Positions 47,830 to 56,271 of a stretch of DNA of 64,000 nucleotides are shown here, piece by piece. Source of the DNA: Streptomyces canus (GTDB lineage: Bacteria > Actinomycetota > Actinomycetes > Streptomycetales > Streptomycetaceae); assembly GCF_001514145.1 (NCBI RefSeq), contig NZ_KQ948659.1, positions 55,454 to 119,453 on the forward strand, read 5' to 3'. The position numbers were made by a program, and so were the translations under genes. The notes below the pieces were generated by a model. That model was not told the DNA's origin and did no database searches. It saw nothing but the letters and a program-made list of their open reading frames with translations. How positions within the stretch are numbered: position 1 is the first letter of the stretch; the number at the start of each line of letters is the position of its first letter.

Positions 47830-49755
47830 CTACCGGAGCCCGCTGACCGCCCGCCCGTCCTCCAGGGTCCCCTTCAGCTCGGCCTGGGTCCCCTGCTTCG
47901 CCTTCGCGGCCAGCAGATGGCCGTTCGCCGTCGCCCGGACTCCGCCCGACGCGTTGATCGAGGACGTCCCCCGGCTCCCCGCCGCCAGCAGGTACCAGGT
48001 ACCGGCCCCCGACTTCCACAGCACCCCCGCCAGCACCTGCGGATCCTTCGCCCCGCACGCCGGCACGTTCTCGGCCTTCGCCGCGACCGCCCCGTACGGT
48101 CCGCCCGGCGTGTGGAACTGGGCCAGCACCCGCTCCCCGCCACCCTGCCAGGTCTCGGCCCGGGTGCAGACCCAGCTTGCCGTCCCGCTCGCGTCGGGCA
48201 GCGGCTGCGTCGCGTAGGCCCAGGCGTTCACACTGCGCACGCCCGCGGAGCGCATCGCGCCCAGTGAGCAGGCGTACGGCGCCCAGCCGCGCAGCGCGCC
48301 CGCCCCGGACGCGTCCTTCACGGAGCCGGGGCGGCCGGTGGTGAGGCGGGCCGGGACCAGTTCGCCGAGGTCGGTCAGCAGCCGGGTGCCGGAGGCGTCC
48401 GTCAGCTGGAGCACGTTCCAGGAGGTGCAGGGGCCGCTCTGCGCGGGGCCGGCCATCGGCGCGGTGGTGCCGCCGGTCAGCGCGAGATCCGTGGCGGCGG
48501 AGCCCGGCTTCAGCAGGTCCCGGTCGGCGGCCTTGGTCACCCAAGGGGCCGTCAGATAGCGGACGTTGCCGTCGGCCCGGCCCAGGACGACCGCGCTCGC
48601 CTCCGCCCGGCCGGCTCCGTCGACCCGCGCGAAGTCCAGGGCCGCACCCTTGGTGTTGTCCCGTGGCTCGGCATAGCGGACGATGCGCAGACCGTCGTAG
48701 AGGATCACCACGCGCGCGTTGTCGACGGTCCCCGCGTACAGCAGCTGCGGCGGGCCGGAGGGGCCGCCCGAGGGGGTGCCGGGGGTCGCGGAGACCTGGA
48801 CGGTCTCGCCGGGGCGGGCCCAGACGGCGAGGGCGCGGCGCAGGAGGGCCGAGTCGCCGGTGAGGTCGCCGCGCGCGGGCCACACGGAGAAGTCGGTGCG
48901 GGCGGAGGACTCCCACGCGGCGGCCGGGACCTTCAGCAGCAGGGCCGGGTCCAGGGCTGCCCGGGCGGAAGGGTTCTGCGCATAGGGAGGCGCGGCGGCG
49001 CCGTCGGGGCCCCAGCCGTCGCCCGGCATGCCGAGCAGCGCCCCGCACACGGCGACGGCCGCCGCGGCGGCGAGCGCGGCCTTCATGTGCTGCCTGCGCC
49101 GCATCAGGTCGGTGGGCCGGGCCTGGAGCGAGCAGGGGTCGAACTCGGGGGAGTCGAGGAGGGCGTACTCGGCCTGCGCGGAGTCGGCCTCGTCGAGGGC
49201 CGCGTCCACGTCCGCCACGCCCGCCGCCGTCAGCAGACCGCGTACGTCGCTGTCGGGGAGCTTCTCCAGGCCCCGCAGGACGTAGGCGGCACGGGCCGGG
49301 CCGGCCAGGGCCGACAGGCGCTGGTCCAGGGCCAGTTCCTCGGCGCCGCCGGAGCGCGGGAAGAGCCTCAGGCCCCACACCTGGGGGAGCAGCGGCGGGA
49401 GCTGGGAACGCTTGGGCCACGCCTTGCGCCGGAGCGGCAGGCCCGCCTCCAGCGCCGTACGCACCACCTGGAGGCGGACGAAGGCGTAGCCGGGGTCGCC
49501 CTCACGGCCGTCCGGCTGGGCCGGGATCACGGGCGTCGCCGTACGGCCCCGGGGCAGGGCACGCTGGGTGAGGGCGTGCGCGGTCAGGACCCGCCGGTTG
49601 CGGCCGAGGCCCGGCGGCAGCACCAGATAGGCGAGCCGGACCAGCCGGGGGTAGTGCTCGACGAGCGCGGCCTCGGCCTGTTCGACGTCGACGACGGGGT
49701 CGGAGGCGGAGCCGGAAGCGGGTGCGGGGCGCGGGGCGACATCCTGTGACTGCAC
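47830..49755 (-). CDS. Sigma-factor-like N-terminus fused to a membrane helix and extracellular domain
   Basis: A 641-residue protein I cannot name. Residues about 25-75 (AEAALVEHYPRLVRLAYLVLPP) resemble region 2 of an ECF sigma factor, and about 150-195 (LAGPARAAYVLRGLEKL, DVRGLLTAAGVADVDAAL) resemble region 4, but the middle is altered and Pro/Arg-rich. A single transmembrane helix follows (about 223-241), then some 395 outside residues, beta-rich with several Cys (PCTSWN, PYACSL, WVCTRAE, VPACGAKD) that could form disulfides. The GTG start has no clear ribosome site. A TPR gene lies 48 bases upstream on the same strand. It may be a degenerate, membrane-tethered regulator or an anti-sigma-like sensor (inference). 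Confidence 0.72.
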   Translation of the reverse strand: MQSQDVAPRPAPASGSASDPVVDVEQAEAALVEHYPRLVRLAYLVLPPGLGRNRRVLTAHALTQRALPRGRTATPVIPAQPDGREGDPGYAFVRLQVVRTALEAGLPLRRKAWPKRSQLPPLLPQVWGLRLFPRSGGAEELALDQRLSALAGPARAAYVLRGLEKLPDSDVRGLLTAAGVADVDAALDEADSAQAEYALLDSPEFDPCSLQARPTDLMRRRQHMKAALAAAAAVAVCGALLGMPGDGWGPDGAAAPPYAQNPSARAALDPALLLKVPAAAWESSARTDFSVWPARGDLTGDSALLRRALAVWARPGETVQVSATPGTPSGGPSGPPQLLYAGTVDNARVVILYDGLRIVRYAEPRDNTKGAALDFARVDGAGRAEASAVVLGRADGNVRYLTAPWVTKAADRDLLKPGSAATDLALTGGTTAPMAGPAQSGPCTSWNVLQLTDASGTRLLTDLGELVPARLTTGRPGSVKDASGAGALRGWAPYACSLGAMRSAGVRSVNAWAYATQPLPDASGTASWVCTRAETWQGGGERVLAQFHTPGGPYGAVAAKAENVPACGAKDPQVLAGVLWKSGAGTWYLLAAGSRGTSSINASGGVRATANGHLLAAKAKQGTQAELKGTLEDGRAVSGLR

Positions 49756-49803
49756 GTTCAGCAGAACGAGCGAATCGTTGGTTGGTCACCGCCCCCGGGT
49801 GAA

Positions 49804-50313
49804 TCAGTCCTCCGGGTCGACCAGCGCGCGGGCGTAACGGGCCATCGAGCGCTGGTAGCGCGGCAGATGGGGGGCGAGGGCACCCAGGACCAGCGACAGC
49901 CCCTCGCGGTCCCGGCCGAGGCTGGACAGGCACAGCGCCAGGGTGGCCCGTACGGCATCGTCCAACTCGTCGGACGGGCCGTCCAGTTCGGGAGTGAGCA
50001 GCTTGACGCCCTCCTCCGCCTGCCCCGTGTTCCGGAGCGAACTGGACAGCTGGATCTTGGCGCGCCGCCCCTTGTAGCCGCTTTCCCGGCTGAGCCCCCT
50101 CGCGAGCGCCTCCCGGTACAGCGGGACGGCCTTGTCCGAATGCCCCGTCGAGTCCCAGGCGGAGGCCTGCTCGAACAGACCGAGCGGACTGCCGTCCGGC
50201 AGCTCGGCCACGAGCGCGTCGATCACGGCCCGGAACTCGGCCGCCCGTTCCTCCGGATAGTCGTCCAACGTCGCCCAGGCGGCGACCACGCGCTTTTCCC
50301 AGTCCTCGTTCAC
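49804..50313 (-). CDS. Tetratricopeptide-repeat protein
   Basis: A 169-residue all-helical protein with about three TPR units (GSPLGLFEQASAWDSTGHSDKAV, GRRAKIQLSSSLRNTGQAEEGV, AVRATLALCLSSLGRDREGL). It has no signal peptide and likely acts as a protein-binding scaffold in the cytoplasm. GTG 50313 (VNEDWEK) is chosen; another GTG lies two codons upstream. It is probably co-transcribed with the sigma-like membrane protein gene. Confidence 0.75.
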   Translation of the reverse strand: MNEDWEKRVVAAWATLDDYPEERAAEFRAVIDALVAELPDGSPLGLFEQASAWDSTGHSDKAVPLYREALARGLSRESGYKGRRAKIQLSSSLRNTGQAEEGVKLLTPELDGPSDELDDAVRATLALCLSSLGRDREGLSLVLGALAPHLPRYQRSMARYARALVDPED

Positions 50314-50443
50314 CGGCACACTCTCGCACAGCCGTACCCGTGGTATCACCAGGATTTGAGCGTCCCGCGCCTCGCAGCCGTATGGGAGGAGACGGACCCC
50401 CGCCGGGGCCCGTCCGAGGTGTGACCCGTGACCGGAGGAACAG

Positions 50444-50878
50444 ATGAGGTTGACCCGACCGATGCTCGCGCTGACCGGCGCGGCCGCGGTGCTGGCGCTG
50501 GCGGGCTGCGGATCCGGCGGTGACGCGAAGGCCGCCGCGGTGCCCTCCGCGGCCACCGGCAGCCTGGAGCACCTGGCCGCCGAGGTGAAGTGCACGCCCA
50601 ACATCCAGATCGACGCCGACGAGCTGCGTCAGGCGGTGTGCAAGAAGTCCAAGGACGCCGACGGCAAGTTCATCCTCGCCACCTTCGCCACCGACCGCGG
50701 CCAGCGCGAGTGGATCAACGGGGCCAAGGACTACGGCGGTCACTTCCTGGTCGGCCGCAAATGGGTCGCCGTCGGTGACACCACCAAGACGGTGACCGTG
50801 TTGCGCAAGACGCTCGGCGGGGACATCGAGGAGGGCACGGACCACTCGAAGATGGGCGCCACGCACTCGGCCCACTGA
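50444..50878 (+). CDS. Small secreted lipoprotein
   Basis: A 144-residue lipoprotein with lipobox LALAGC (Cys 22) and a mature part of about 120 residues with two cysteines (EVKCTPN, QAVCKKS) likely bridged. No domain recognised. A His-containing C-terminus (DHSKMGATHSAH) is notable and could bind metal. GGAGGA five bases before the ATG. Convergent with the DUF1996 gene across a shared terminator. Confidence 0.75.
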   Translation: MRLTRPMLALTGAAAVLALAGCGSGGDAKAAAVPSAATGSLEHLAAEVKCTPNIQIDADELRQAVCKKSKDADGKFILATFATDRGQREWINGAKDYGGHFLVGRKWVAVGDTTKTVTVLRKTLGGDIEEGTDHSKMGATHSAH

Positions 50879-50892
50879 GGACGCGAACACAA

Positions 50893-50929
50893 GAAAGCCG
50901 GCGGTGAGAGATTCTCACCGCCGGCTTTC
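50893..50929. terminator. Bidirectional terminator
   Basis: A perfect 17 bp stem (50893-50909 with 50913-50929) and 3-base loop sits between convergent genes. The outer pairs are GAAA/TTTC, giving a short U run on either strand. Confidence 0.9.
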
Positions 50930-50937
50930 TCAGTGCG

Positions 50938-52548
50938 TCACTGGCACTTCTTGCCGGTGTTGATGCAGTTGACCATCTGGTTCATCGTGTTCGTGGAGAA
51001 GAAGTTGATGAAGTCGTTGTGGTCGGTGATCGGCTTGTGCAGCTGCTCCGGGAAGGTGTCGACCGCGTAGGGGTTGACCACCGTGCCGTTCTGGAGCTTC
51101 GGCGCCGGGACGTTGTAGACGAGCCGGACCTGGAGCTGCGGGATCGCCTTGAAGCCGTTGGCGCAGGCGCCGTTCGCCTGGGCGAACGCCACGTGGGTGC
51201 GGTGGTTGGCGCTGTCGATGTTCTGACCGTCCCAGCAGCTCTGGAAGTTGGTCGTGCGCACCACCTGGCTGCCCTGCGGGCAGATCGGGTACTTGTCGTG
51301 CAGCTGCACCTTGTTCTCGAAGCCGGTGCAGGACCAGTTCACGTTGGCGTTGGCGTTGCCGTTGACCTGGGCCTTGGCGTCACCGGTGATGATGCGCAGG
51401 GCGGTCGGCATCGCGACGACGTTGCCGGTCTTGTTGCCGACGAACTTCAGCTGGGCCTGGGCCGGCTGGAGGATCTTGCCGACGTTGCCCTCCTTGCCGC
51501 CGCCGTCGTTGTTCTGGTCGAAGTCCTGCGAGCCGTCCTGAAGGCGCAGCACCGGCCAGAAGTACGAGGACTTGTCGCCCTGGTTCTGGCAGGTGGTCTG
51601 GGCCGCCGCCAGTTCCTGGTCGCTCGCGAAGGCGTCGTTGCTCTGGTTGCCGACGTAGTCGTGCAGGTGGTGGGCGCCGTTGGCGACACCGGGGGCGACG
51701 ATCACGTTGTCCGTGTTGTGGTTGTCGTTCCCGTTGGTGCCGCACTTCGTGGTGAAGGTGCCCTTCGAGCCCGAGTTGCCGTTGGCCGGGAGGCCGTTCT
51801 GGCCGACACCGAGCTGGGCGTTGCCCTGGACCTTGGTGATGTCCACGAAGTCGGCCGCCACCGGGCCGTTGCCGCCCTGACCGCCGTTGCCCTGCTGCTG
51901 GCCGCCGTTCTGCTGGCCGCCCTGCTGCTGGCCGCCGTTCTGCTGGCCGCCCTGCTGCTGACCGCCGTTCTGCTGCTGGCCGCCCTGCTGCTGGCCACCG
52001 TTCTGCTGCTGGCCGCCCTGCTGCTGGCCGCCGTTCTGCTGCTGGCCGCCGGTCTGGCCGGCGTTGGTCTGCGCGTTCTGCGTCGTGCAGGCGGCCAACT
52101 GGCTGAGCGACGTGTTGAACTGGCCACCGACCCGCTGGATGTCGAGGCGGATCCGGTCGATCGTGGCCGCCCGCTTCTCCTTCAGGGGGCCGACGATGGC
52201 GTTCTGGACGAAGCCCGAGTCACCCGCCTGAGCCTGTCGCGTCGAGGCGAGCCTGGCGTAGGCCTCGGTGATCTGCTTGTCCAGGTTGGCCAGCTCCGTG
52301 GCCACACCCTGACGCGCCGACTGTGGCACGTTCGTCAGCTTCTGACCGACATCGGGGCAGGAGATGGTCGCCACCTGCGCGGCGGCGGCCTTGGTCTGGT
52401 TCTGGGACCAGCCGTTGTTGTTGGACTCGTGCGCCGAGGCGTAGAAGTTCGCCCAGATCAGCCCGCCCCCACCGAGCGCTAGGGCCGCCGACGCGGCTAT
52501 GGCCTTGTTGGCCATCGACGAGCGGCGTTTACGTGTATTGCGTCCCAT
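50938..52548 (-). CDS. Secreted DUF1996-domain protein with a GGQQQ repeat linker
   Basis: A 536-residue protein. A basic start and one hydrophobic helix (about 14-36) export or anchor it. Residues about 60-155 are helical with two Cys (TISCPD, LAACTTQ). A low-complexity linker of repeated [12 protein letters not shown] units spans about 165-221, then the DUF1996 domain (about 260-510) with [27 protein letters not shown] and HRTHVAF. DUF1996 proteins in Streptomyces and fungi are secreted with unknown function; conserved His residues suggest a catalytic or metal site. A two-component system is encoded directly upstream. Confidence 0.85.
   Translation of the reverse strand: MGRNTRKRRSSMANKAIAASAALALGGGGLIWANFYASAHESNNNGWSQNQTKAAAAQVATISCPDVGQKLTNVPQSARQGVATELANLDKQITEAYARLASTRQAQAGDSGFVQNAIVGPLKEKRAATIDRIRLDIQRVGGQFNTSLSQLAACTTQNAQTNAGQTGGQQQNGGQQQGGQQQNGGQQQGGQQQNGGQQQGGQQNGGQQQGGQQNGGQQQGNGGQGGNGPVAADFVDITKVQGNAQLGVGQNGLPANGNSGSKGTFTTKCGTNGNDNHNTDNVIVAPGVANGAHHLHDYVGNQSNDAFASDQELAAAQTTCQNQGDKSSYFWPVLRLQDGSQDFDQNNDGGGKEGNVGKILQPAQAQLKFVGNKTGNVVAMPTALRIITGDAKAQVNGNANANVNWSCTGFENKVQLHDKYPICPQGSQVVRTTNFQSCWDGQNIDSANHRTHVAFAQANGACANGFKAIPQLQVRLVYNVPAPKLQNGTVVNPYAVDTFPEQLHKPITDHNDFINFFSTNTMNQMVNCINTGKKCQ
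51892..52050 (-). repeat. In-frame GGQQQ-coding repeat tract
   Basis: About seven imperfect copies of a 21-24 bp unit (CTGCTGCTGGCCGCCGTTCT) encode the Gln/Gly linker of the DUF1996 protein. All length changes keep the frame. Such tracts vary in copy number between strains. Confidence 0.85.
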
Positions 52549-52730
52549 GGAACTCCTCTGACTTCCTTTTCCGGGCCATCGAGGCGCCCGACAGGAGTGA
52601 AGCGGCTCCCTCCCTTACGGATGCCGTCCCAGGGGTGTTCAGCCGCCCCACAAACAAATCAGAGGTTTGCCCGGCACCGGGCCGACAACAGCCCGTTGAG
52701 CAGCAGGAGTTACAGAGAATGAGGAGTCGC

Positions 52731-53384
52731 TCACCGATCCTGGTCGAGATACGCGAGCACCGCCAGAACGCGCCGATTGTCGTCGTCCGACACCTCAAGG
52801 CCCAGTTTGGTGAAGATGTTGGCGGTGTGCTTGGCGATCGCCCGTTCCGTGACGACGAGCTTGGCGGCGATCGCCGCGTTCGACCGCCCCTGCGCCATCA
52901 GTTCCAGCACCTCCCGCTCGCGGGGCGTGATCCGGGCGAGCGGCTGGTCGCCGGCCGCCCGCCGGGTCAGCAGCTGCTGGATCACCTGCGGGTCCATCGC
53001 CGTACCGCCCGCCGCGACCCGTCGTACGGCATCGACGAACTGCTCCGCGTCGAACACCCGGTCCTTGAGCAGATAGCCCACCCCGCCGGTGCCGTCGGCC
53101 AGCAACTCGCGCGCGTACAGCTGCTCCACGTGCTGGGACAGCACCAGCACCGGCAGCCCGGGTCTGTCCCGCCGGGCGTTCAGCGCGCACTGCAGCCCCT
53201 CGTCGGTGTGCGTCGGTGGCAGCCGTACGTCGACCACGGCGACGTCCGGTTCCAGTTCGGCCAGCGCGCGGGCCAGCTCGGGTCCGCTCTCGACGGCCGC
53301 GGCGATCTCGAAGTCGTGCGCCTGAAGGAGCCGCACGAGACCGTCGCGCAGCAGGAAGAGGTCTTCGGCCAGGACTACGCGCAA
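52731..53384 (-). CDS. Two-component response regulator, NarL/LuxR type
   Basis: A 217-residue regulator: receiver with acidic E7/D8, phospho-acceptor D52 (AVVDVRLPP) and K104-region YLLKDRVFD, and a C-terminal LuxR helix-turn-helix (ITPREREVLELMAQGRSNAAIA, about 150-210). The start is a TTG at 53384 inside the last codons of the kinase gene (10 bp overlap), with GGAG five bases upstream, so both are translationally coupled. The downstream DUF1996 gene may be a target. Confidence 0.88.
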   Translation of the reverse strand: MRVVLAEDLFLLRDGLVRLLQAHDFEIAAAVESGPELARALAELEPDVAVVDVRLPPTHTDEGLQCALNARRDRPGLPVLVLSQHVEQLYARELLADGTGGVGYLLKDRVFDAEQFVDAVRRVAAGGTAMDPQVIQQLLTRRAAGDQPLARITPREREVLELMAQGRSNAAIAAKLVVTERAIAKHTANIFTKLGLEVSDDDNRRVLAVLAYLDQDR

Positions 53385-54640
53385 GGGATCTCCATGGTGA
53401 CCATGGTGGGGCCGCCCGCGGGGGAGCCGACGGCCAGGACGCCGTCGAATGTACCCAGCCGCCGCTCGACTCCGGCCAGTCCCGAACCGGCCGTGATCAG
53501 CGCGCCGCCCCGGCCGTTGTCGGTGACGCTGATCCGCAGCATCCCCTCGGTCTGGTGCAGGTCGATCCAGATCCGGTCGGCGCCGGAGTGCTTGACCGCG
53601 TTGGTGAGGACCTCGCTGACCGCGAAGTAGGCGGCCGACTCCACGGGCGCGTCCGGCCGGCCCTCGAGCTCCACGGTCACCTCGGTGGCGACCGGCAGCC
53701 GCAGCGCCAACGCCCGTACGGCGTCGCCCAGTCCGCGCTCGGCCAGCACCGGCGGATGGATGCCGCGCACCAGGTCGCGCAGCTCGGTGAGCGCATCCGC
53801 CGAGGACTGACGGGCCTGCGCCAGGAGCCGCTTCGCCTGCGCGGGGTCCTTGTCGAGGAGCATCTCGATGGTGCCGAGATCCATGCCCATGGCGACCAGA
53901 CGGGCCTGCGCCCCGTCGTGCAGGTCCCGCTCGATGCGCCGCAGTTCGGCCGCGGAGGTGTCCACGGCGTCCCGCCGGGTCTCGGTGAGGACGCGGACGC
54001 GTTCGGCCAACTCACCCTGACCGGCGCCGAGTACGGCACGGGTGAGCCGGAAGTGGGCGGTCAGCAGCCGCGGTGCGAGGGGGACGAGGCCCAGCAGGGC
54101 GATGCCGAGGGCGCCGGCGAGGAGCGCTGAGGTCTGGTCGGTGACATGCACGAAGCCGTACCAGTAGCCGCCGCCCAGCTCGGTGAGCGGGCGCCACAGA
54201 CCGGCCGCGACCGCGAGTCCCTCCAGCGGGTAGAAGACGAGCACCGCCGACAGCAGCGCCGTCACGAACCCCGCCGTCATGTCCACCTGCAACCACCGCA
54301 GATCCCGCCAGGTCGCCGGGTCGAGCAGCATCGCGTACGTGCGGGCCCAGGCGTTGGCGTTCTCCGGTATCGGCCGGTACGCCGACGGGATCCGCACCCC
54401 GCACCACTCGGCCGCGAGCACCCGACGCCAGTCCGCGAAGGCACGCACGCCCGTCAGCACCCAGGGGGTCGTGAAGACCCCGATCCCGACCGGGACGAGG
54501 GAGATGGACACCAGGCTGAGCGTGAATCCGAGCAGTGCCCCCGGCAGCGTCACCAGCGTCAGTGCGAGCCCCCGCACGGCCGCGAGCCCGATGCCCCGCG
54601 CCCTCGTACCCCAGCTGCCGTTCCGCGTCTCGATGGTCAT
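53375..54640 (-). CDS. Two-component sensor histidine kinase
   Basis: A 421-residue membrane kinase. Two hydrophobic blocks (about 20-65 and 115-205) form an integral sensor region of four helices, similar to the putative-sensor domain of actinobacterial kinases. The HisKA_3 dimerisation segment has phospho-acceptor H241 (RRIERDLHDGAQARL), and the HATPase domain has N-box SEVLTNAVKHSG and G-box DNGRGGA, GSGLAGVERR. It phosphorylates the overlapping response regulator. The signal is unknown; a membrane or envelope stress is plausible. Confidence 0.9.
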   Translation of the reverse strand: MTIETRNGSWGTRARGIGLAAVRGLALTLVTLPGALLGFTLSLVSISLVPVGIGVFTTPWVLTGVRAFADWRRVLAAEWCGVRIPSAYRPIPENANAWARTYAMLLDPATWRDLRWLQVDMTAGFVTALLSAVLVFYPLEGLAVAAGLWRPLTELGGGYWYGFVHVTDQTSALLAGALGIALLGLVPLAPRLLTAHFRLTRAVLGAGQGELAERVRVLTETRRDAVDTSAAELRRIERDLHDGAQARLVAMGMDLGTIEMLLDKDPAQAKRLLAQARQSSADALTELRDLVRGIHPPVLAERGLGDAVRALALRLPVATEVTVELEGRPDAPVESAAYFAVSEVLTNAVKHSGADRIWIDLHQTEGMLRISVTDNGRGGALITAGSGLAGVERRLGTFDGVLAVGSPAGGPTMVTMEIPCA

Positions 54641-54759
54641 ACGGTCAGTTTCGTCGAGAGGGCGACGCGGGTCACTGGGTCTGGCCGCAGGGCCGGGGGG
54701 TGGTGCCAGGTACACCCTCCGCCGGTCTCACACAGTGAATCGCGCCACAGCACCACCCG

Positions 54760-54797
54760 GTAACACGGGGTTCACATTCGAGCAATGACCGGGAAAT
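54760..54797 (+). promoter_or_regulatory. GlnR-box array upstream of glnII
   Basis: Four pentamers spaced by exactly six bases: GTAAC (54760-54764), TTCAC (54771-54775), GCAAT (54782-54786) and GAAAT (54793-54797). They fit the alternating a/b half-box pattern of Streptomyces GlnR sites (gTnAc-n6-GaAAc, degenerate), with half-sites 11 bp apart on one helix face. TTGACA at 54804-54809 may be a -35. GlnR activation of glnII under nitrogen limitation is established in S. coelicolor. Confidence 0.75.
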
Positions 54798-54897
54798 CGC
54801 CTGTTGACAGGCTCGCGGGCATCAAAGAGGCGGCGTTTCAGTGCCGCAGCGCCGCAGCACCCGCAGTGCGTAGACACATCCCCGAAGGAAGTGGCCC

Positions 54898-55926
54898 GTG
54901 ACCTTCAAGGCTGAGTACATCTGGATCGACGGCACCCAGCCGACCGCCAAGCTCCGTTCCAAGACGAAGATCATGGCGGACGACGCCAAGGGCGCGGAGC
55001 TGCCGATCTGGGGCTTCGACGGGTCCTCCACGAACCAGGCCGAGGGCCACTCCTCCGACCGTGTCCTCAAGCCGGTCTTCTCCTGTCCCGACCCGATCCG
55101 CGGCGGCGACGACATCCTCGTGCTGTGCGAGGTCCTCAACATCGACATGACGCCGCACGAGTCCAACACGCGTGCCGCGCTGACCGAGGTCGCCGAGAAG
55201 TTCGCGTCGCAGGAGCCGATCTTCGGCATCGAGCAGGAGTACACGTTCTTCAAGGACGGCTACCCCCTCGGCTTCCCCAAGGGCGGCTTCCCGGCCCCGC
55301 AGGGCGGCTACTACTGCGGTGTCGGCGCGGACGAGATCTTCGGCCGTGACGTCGTCGAGGCGCACCTGGAGAACTGCCTCAAGGCGGGCCTCGCGATCTC
55401 CGGCATCAACGCCGAGGTCATGCCCGGCCAGTGGGAGTTCCAGGTCGGCCCGGTCTCCCCGCTGGAGGTCTCCGACCACCTGTGGGTGGCCCGCTGGCTG
55501 CTCTACCGCACCGCCGAGGACTTCGGCATCGCCGCGACCCTGGACCCGAAGCCGGTGAAGGGCGACTGGAACGGCGCGGGTGCGCACACCAACTTCTCCA
55601 CCAAGGCGATGCGCGAGGGCTACGACGCGATCATCACCGCCTGCGAGTCGCTGGGTGAGGGCTCCAAGCCCCTCGACCACGTCAAGAACTACGGCGCCGG
55701 CATCGACGACCGCCTGACCGGTCTGCACGAGACCGCCCCGTGGAACGAGTACTCCTACGGTGTCTCCAACCGTGGCGCCTCGGTGCGTATCCCGTGGCAG
55801 GTCGAGAAGGACGGCAAGGGCTACATCGAGGACCGCCGCCCGAACGCCAACGTCGACCCGTACCTGGTGACGCGTCTGATCGTCGACACCTGCTGCTCCG
55901 CGCTGGAGAAGGCCGGCCAGGTCTGA
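54898..55926 (+). CDS. glnII: Glutamine synthetase type II
   Basis: A 342-residue GSII (eukaryote-type) enzyme making glutamine from glutamate, ammonia and ATP. Motifs are EYIWIDGTQP, WGFDGSSTNQAEGHSSD, GIEQEYTFF, NAEVMPGQWEFQVGP, GDWNGAGAHTNFSTKAMR and NRGASVRIPW. GSII has no adenylylation Tyr and so escapes GlnE; control is by transcription (GlnR boxes upstream). GTG start preceded by GAAGGAA. It follows the two-component system divergently and ends in a perfect hairpin. Confidence 0.97.
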   Translation: MTFKAEYIWIDGTQPTAKLRSKTKIMADDAKGAELPIWGFDGSSTNQAEGHSSDRVLKPVFSCPDPIRGGDDILVLCEVLNIDMTPHESNTRAALTEVAEKFASQEPIFGIEQEYTFFKDGYPLGFPKGGFPAPQGGYYCGVGADEIFGRDVVEAHLENCLKAGLAISGINAEVMPGQWEFQVGPVSPLEVSDHLWVARWLLYRTAEDFGIAATLDPKPVKGDWNGAGAHTNFSTKAMREGYDAIITACESLGEGSKPLDHVKNYGAGIDDRLTGLHETAPWNEYSYGVSNRGASVRIPWQVEKDGKGYIEDRRPNANVDPYLVTRLIVDTCCSALEKAGQV

Positions 55927-55944
55927 TCCCCGCCTTCAGCCTCC

Positions 55945-55980
55945 CGAGGGGCGCCCACCGGCCACGGTGGGCGCCCCTCG
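55945..55980 (+). terminator. Terminator of glnII
   Basis: A perfect 16 bp stem (CGAGGGGCGCCCACCG at 55945-55960, complement 55965-55980) with a 4-base loop, 18 bases after the stop. Confidence 0.85.
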
Positions 55981-56071
55981 GCGTGTTGTCGGTGGAGCGG
56001 GCACGCCGGGGAAGTGTCCGAGCAGTGAGAGAAGGCTCCTGTCGCGGGCCCGTGTCTGCTTCAATGGGCTC

Positions 56072-56194
56072 ATGGCCAGCTTCCGGAAGTGCAGCGCGAC
56101 GGGTCGCCATGACCTCGAGCCCTTCTGGCCTTCCCGTCAGCACCACGACTTCGACCGGGTGTGTTGCCGCGCGATGAACGCGCCGGCCCTCTAA
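56072..56194 (+). CDS. Small Cys/His-rich protein (40 residues)
   Basis: An open frame from ATG 56072 to TAA encodes MASFRKCSATGRHD... with three Cys and five His/Asp-rich positions (RHDLEP, SRQHHDFDRVCCRAMN). Its codon third positions are about 85 percent G/C, the pattern of a real Streptomyces gene. No ribosome site is visible; TTCAAT six bases upstream could be a -10 of a leaderless message. The Cys and His residues suggest a small zinc-binding protein. I do not recognise a family. It could still be a chance frame. Confidence 0.5.
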   Translation: MASFRKCSATGRHDLEPFWPSRQHHDFDRVCCRAMNAPAL

Positions 56195-56271
56195 AGCCGT
56201 ATACCCCGGCCTTCGGCCAGCGCGCAGACGTACGTCCCCCGACGACCCTCTCGCGCGAAAGAGCTGATCTC

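Noticed and set aside
49756..49767. GTTC-N4-GAAC near the start of the sigma-like gene as a LexA box
   Set aside because: The actinobacterial LexA box is GAAC-N4-GTTC; this is the inverse order, with only four-base arms.
51019..52482. 487-residue plus-strand frame opposite the DUF1996 gene
   Set aside because: Leu/Ala/Val-rich antisense translation of the GGQQQ repeats; not a membrane protein gene.
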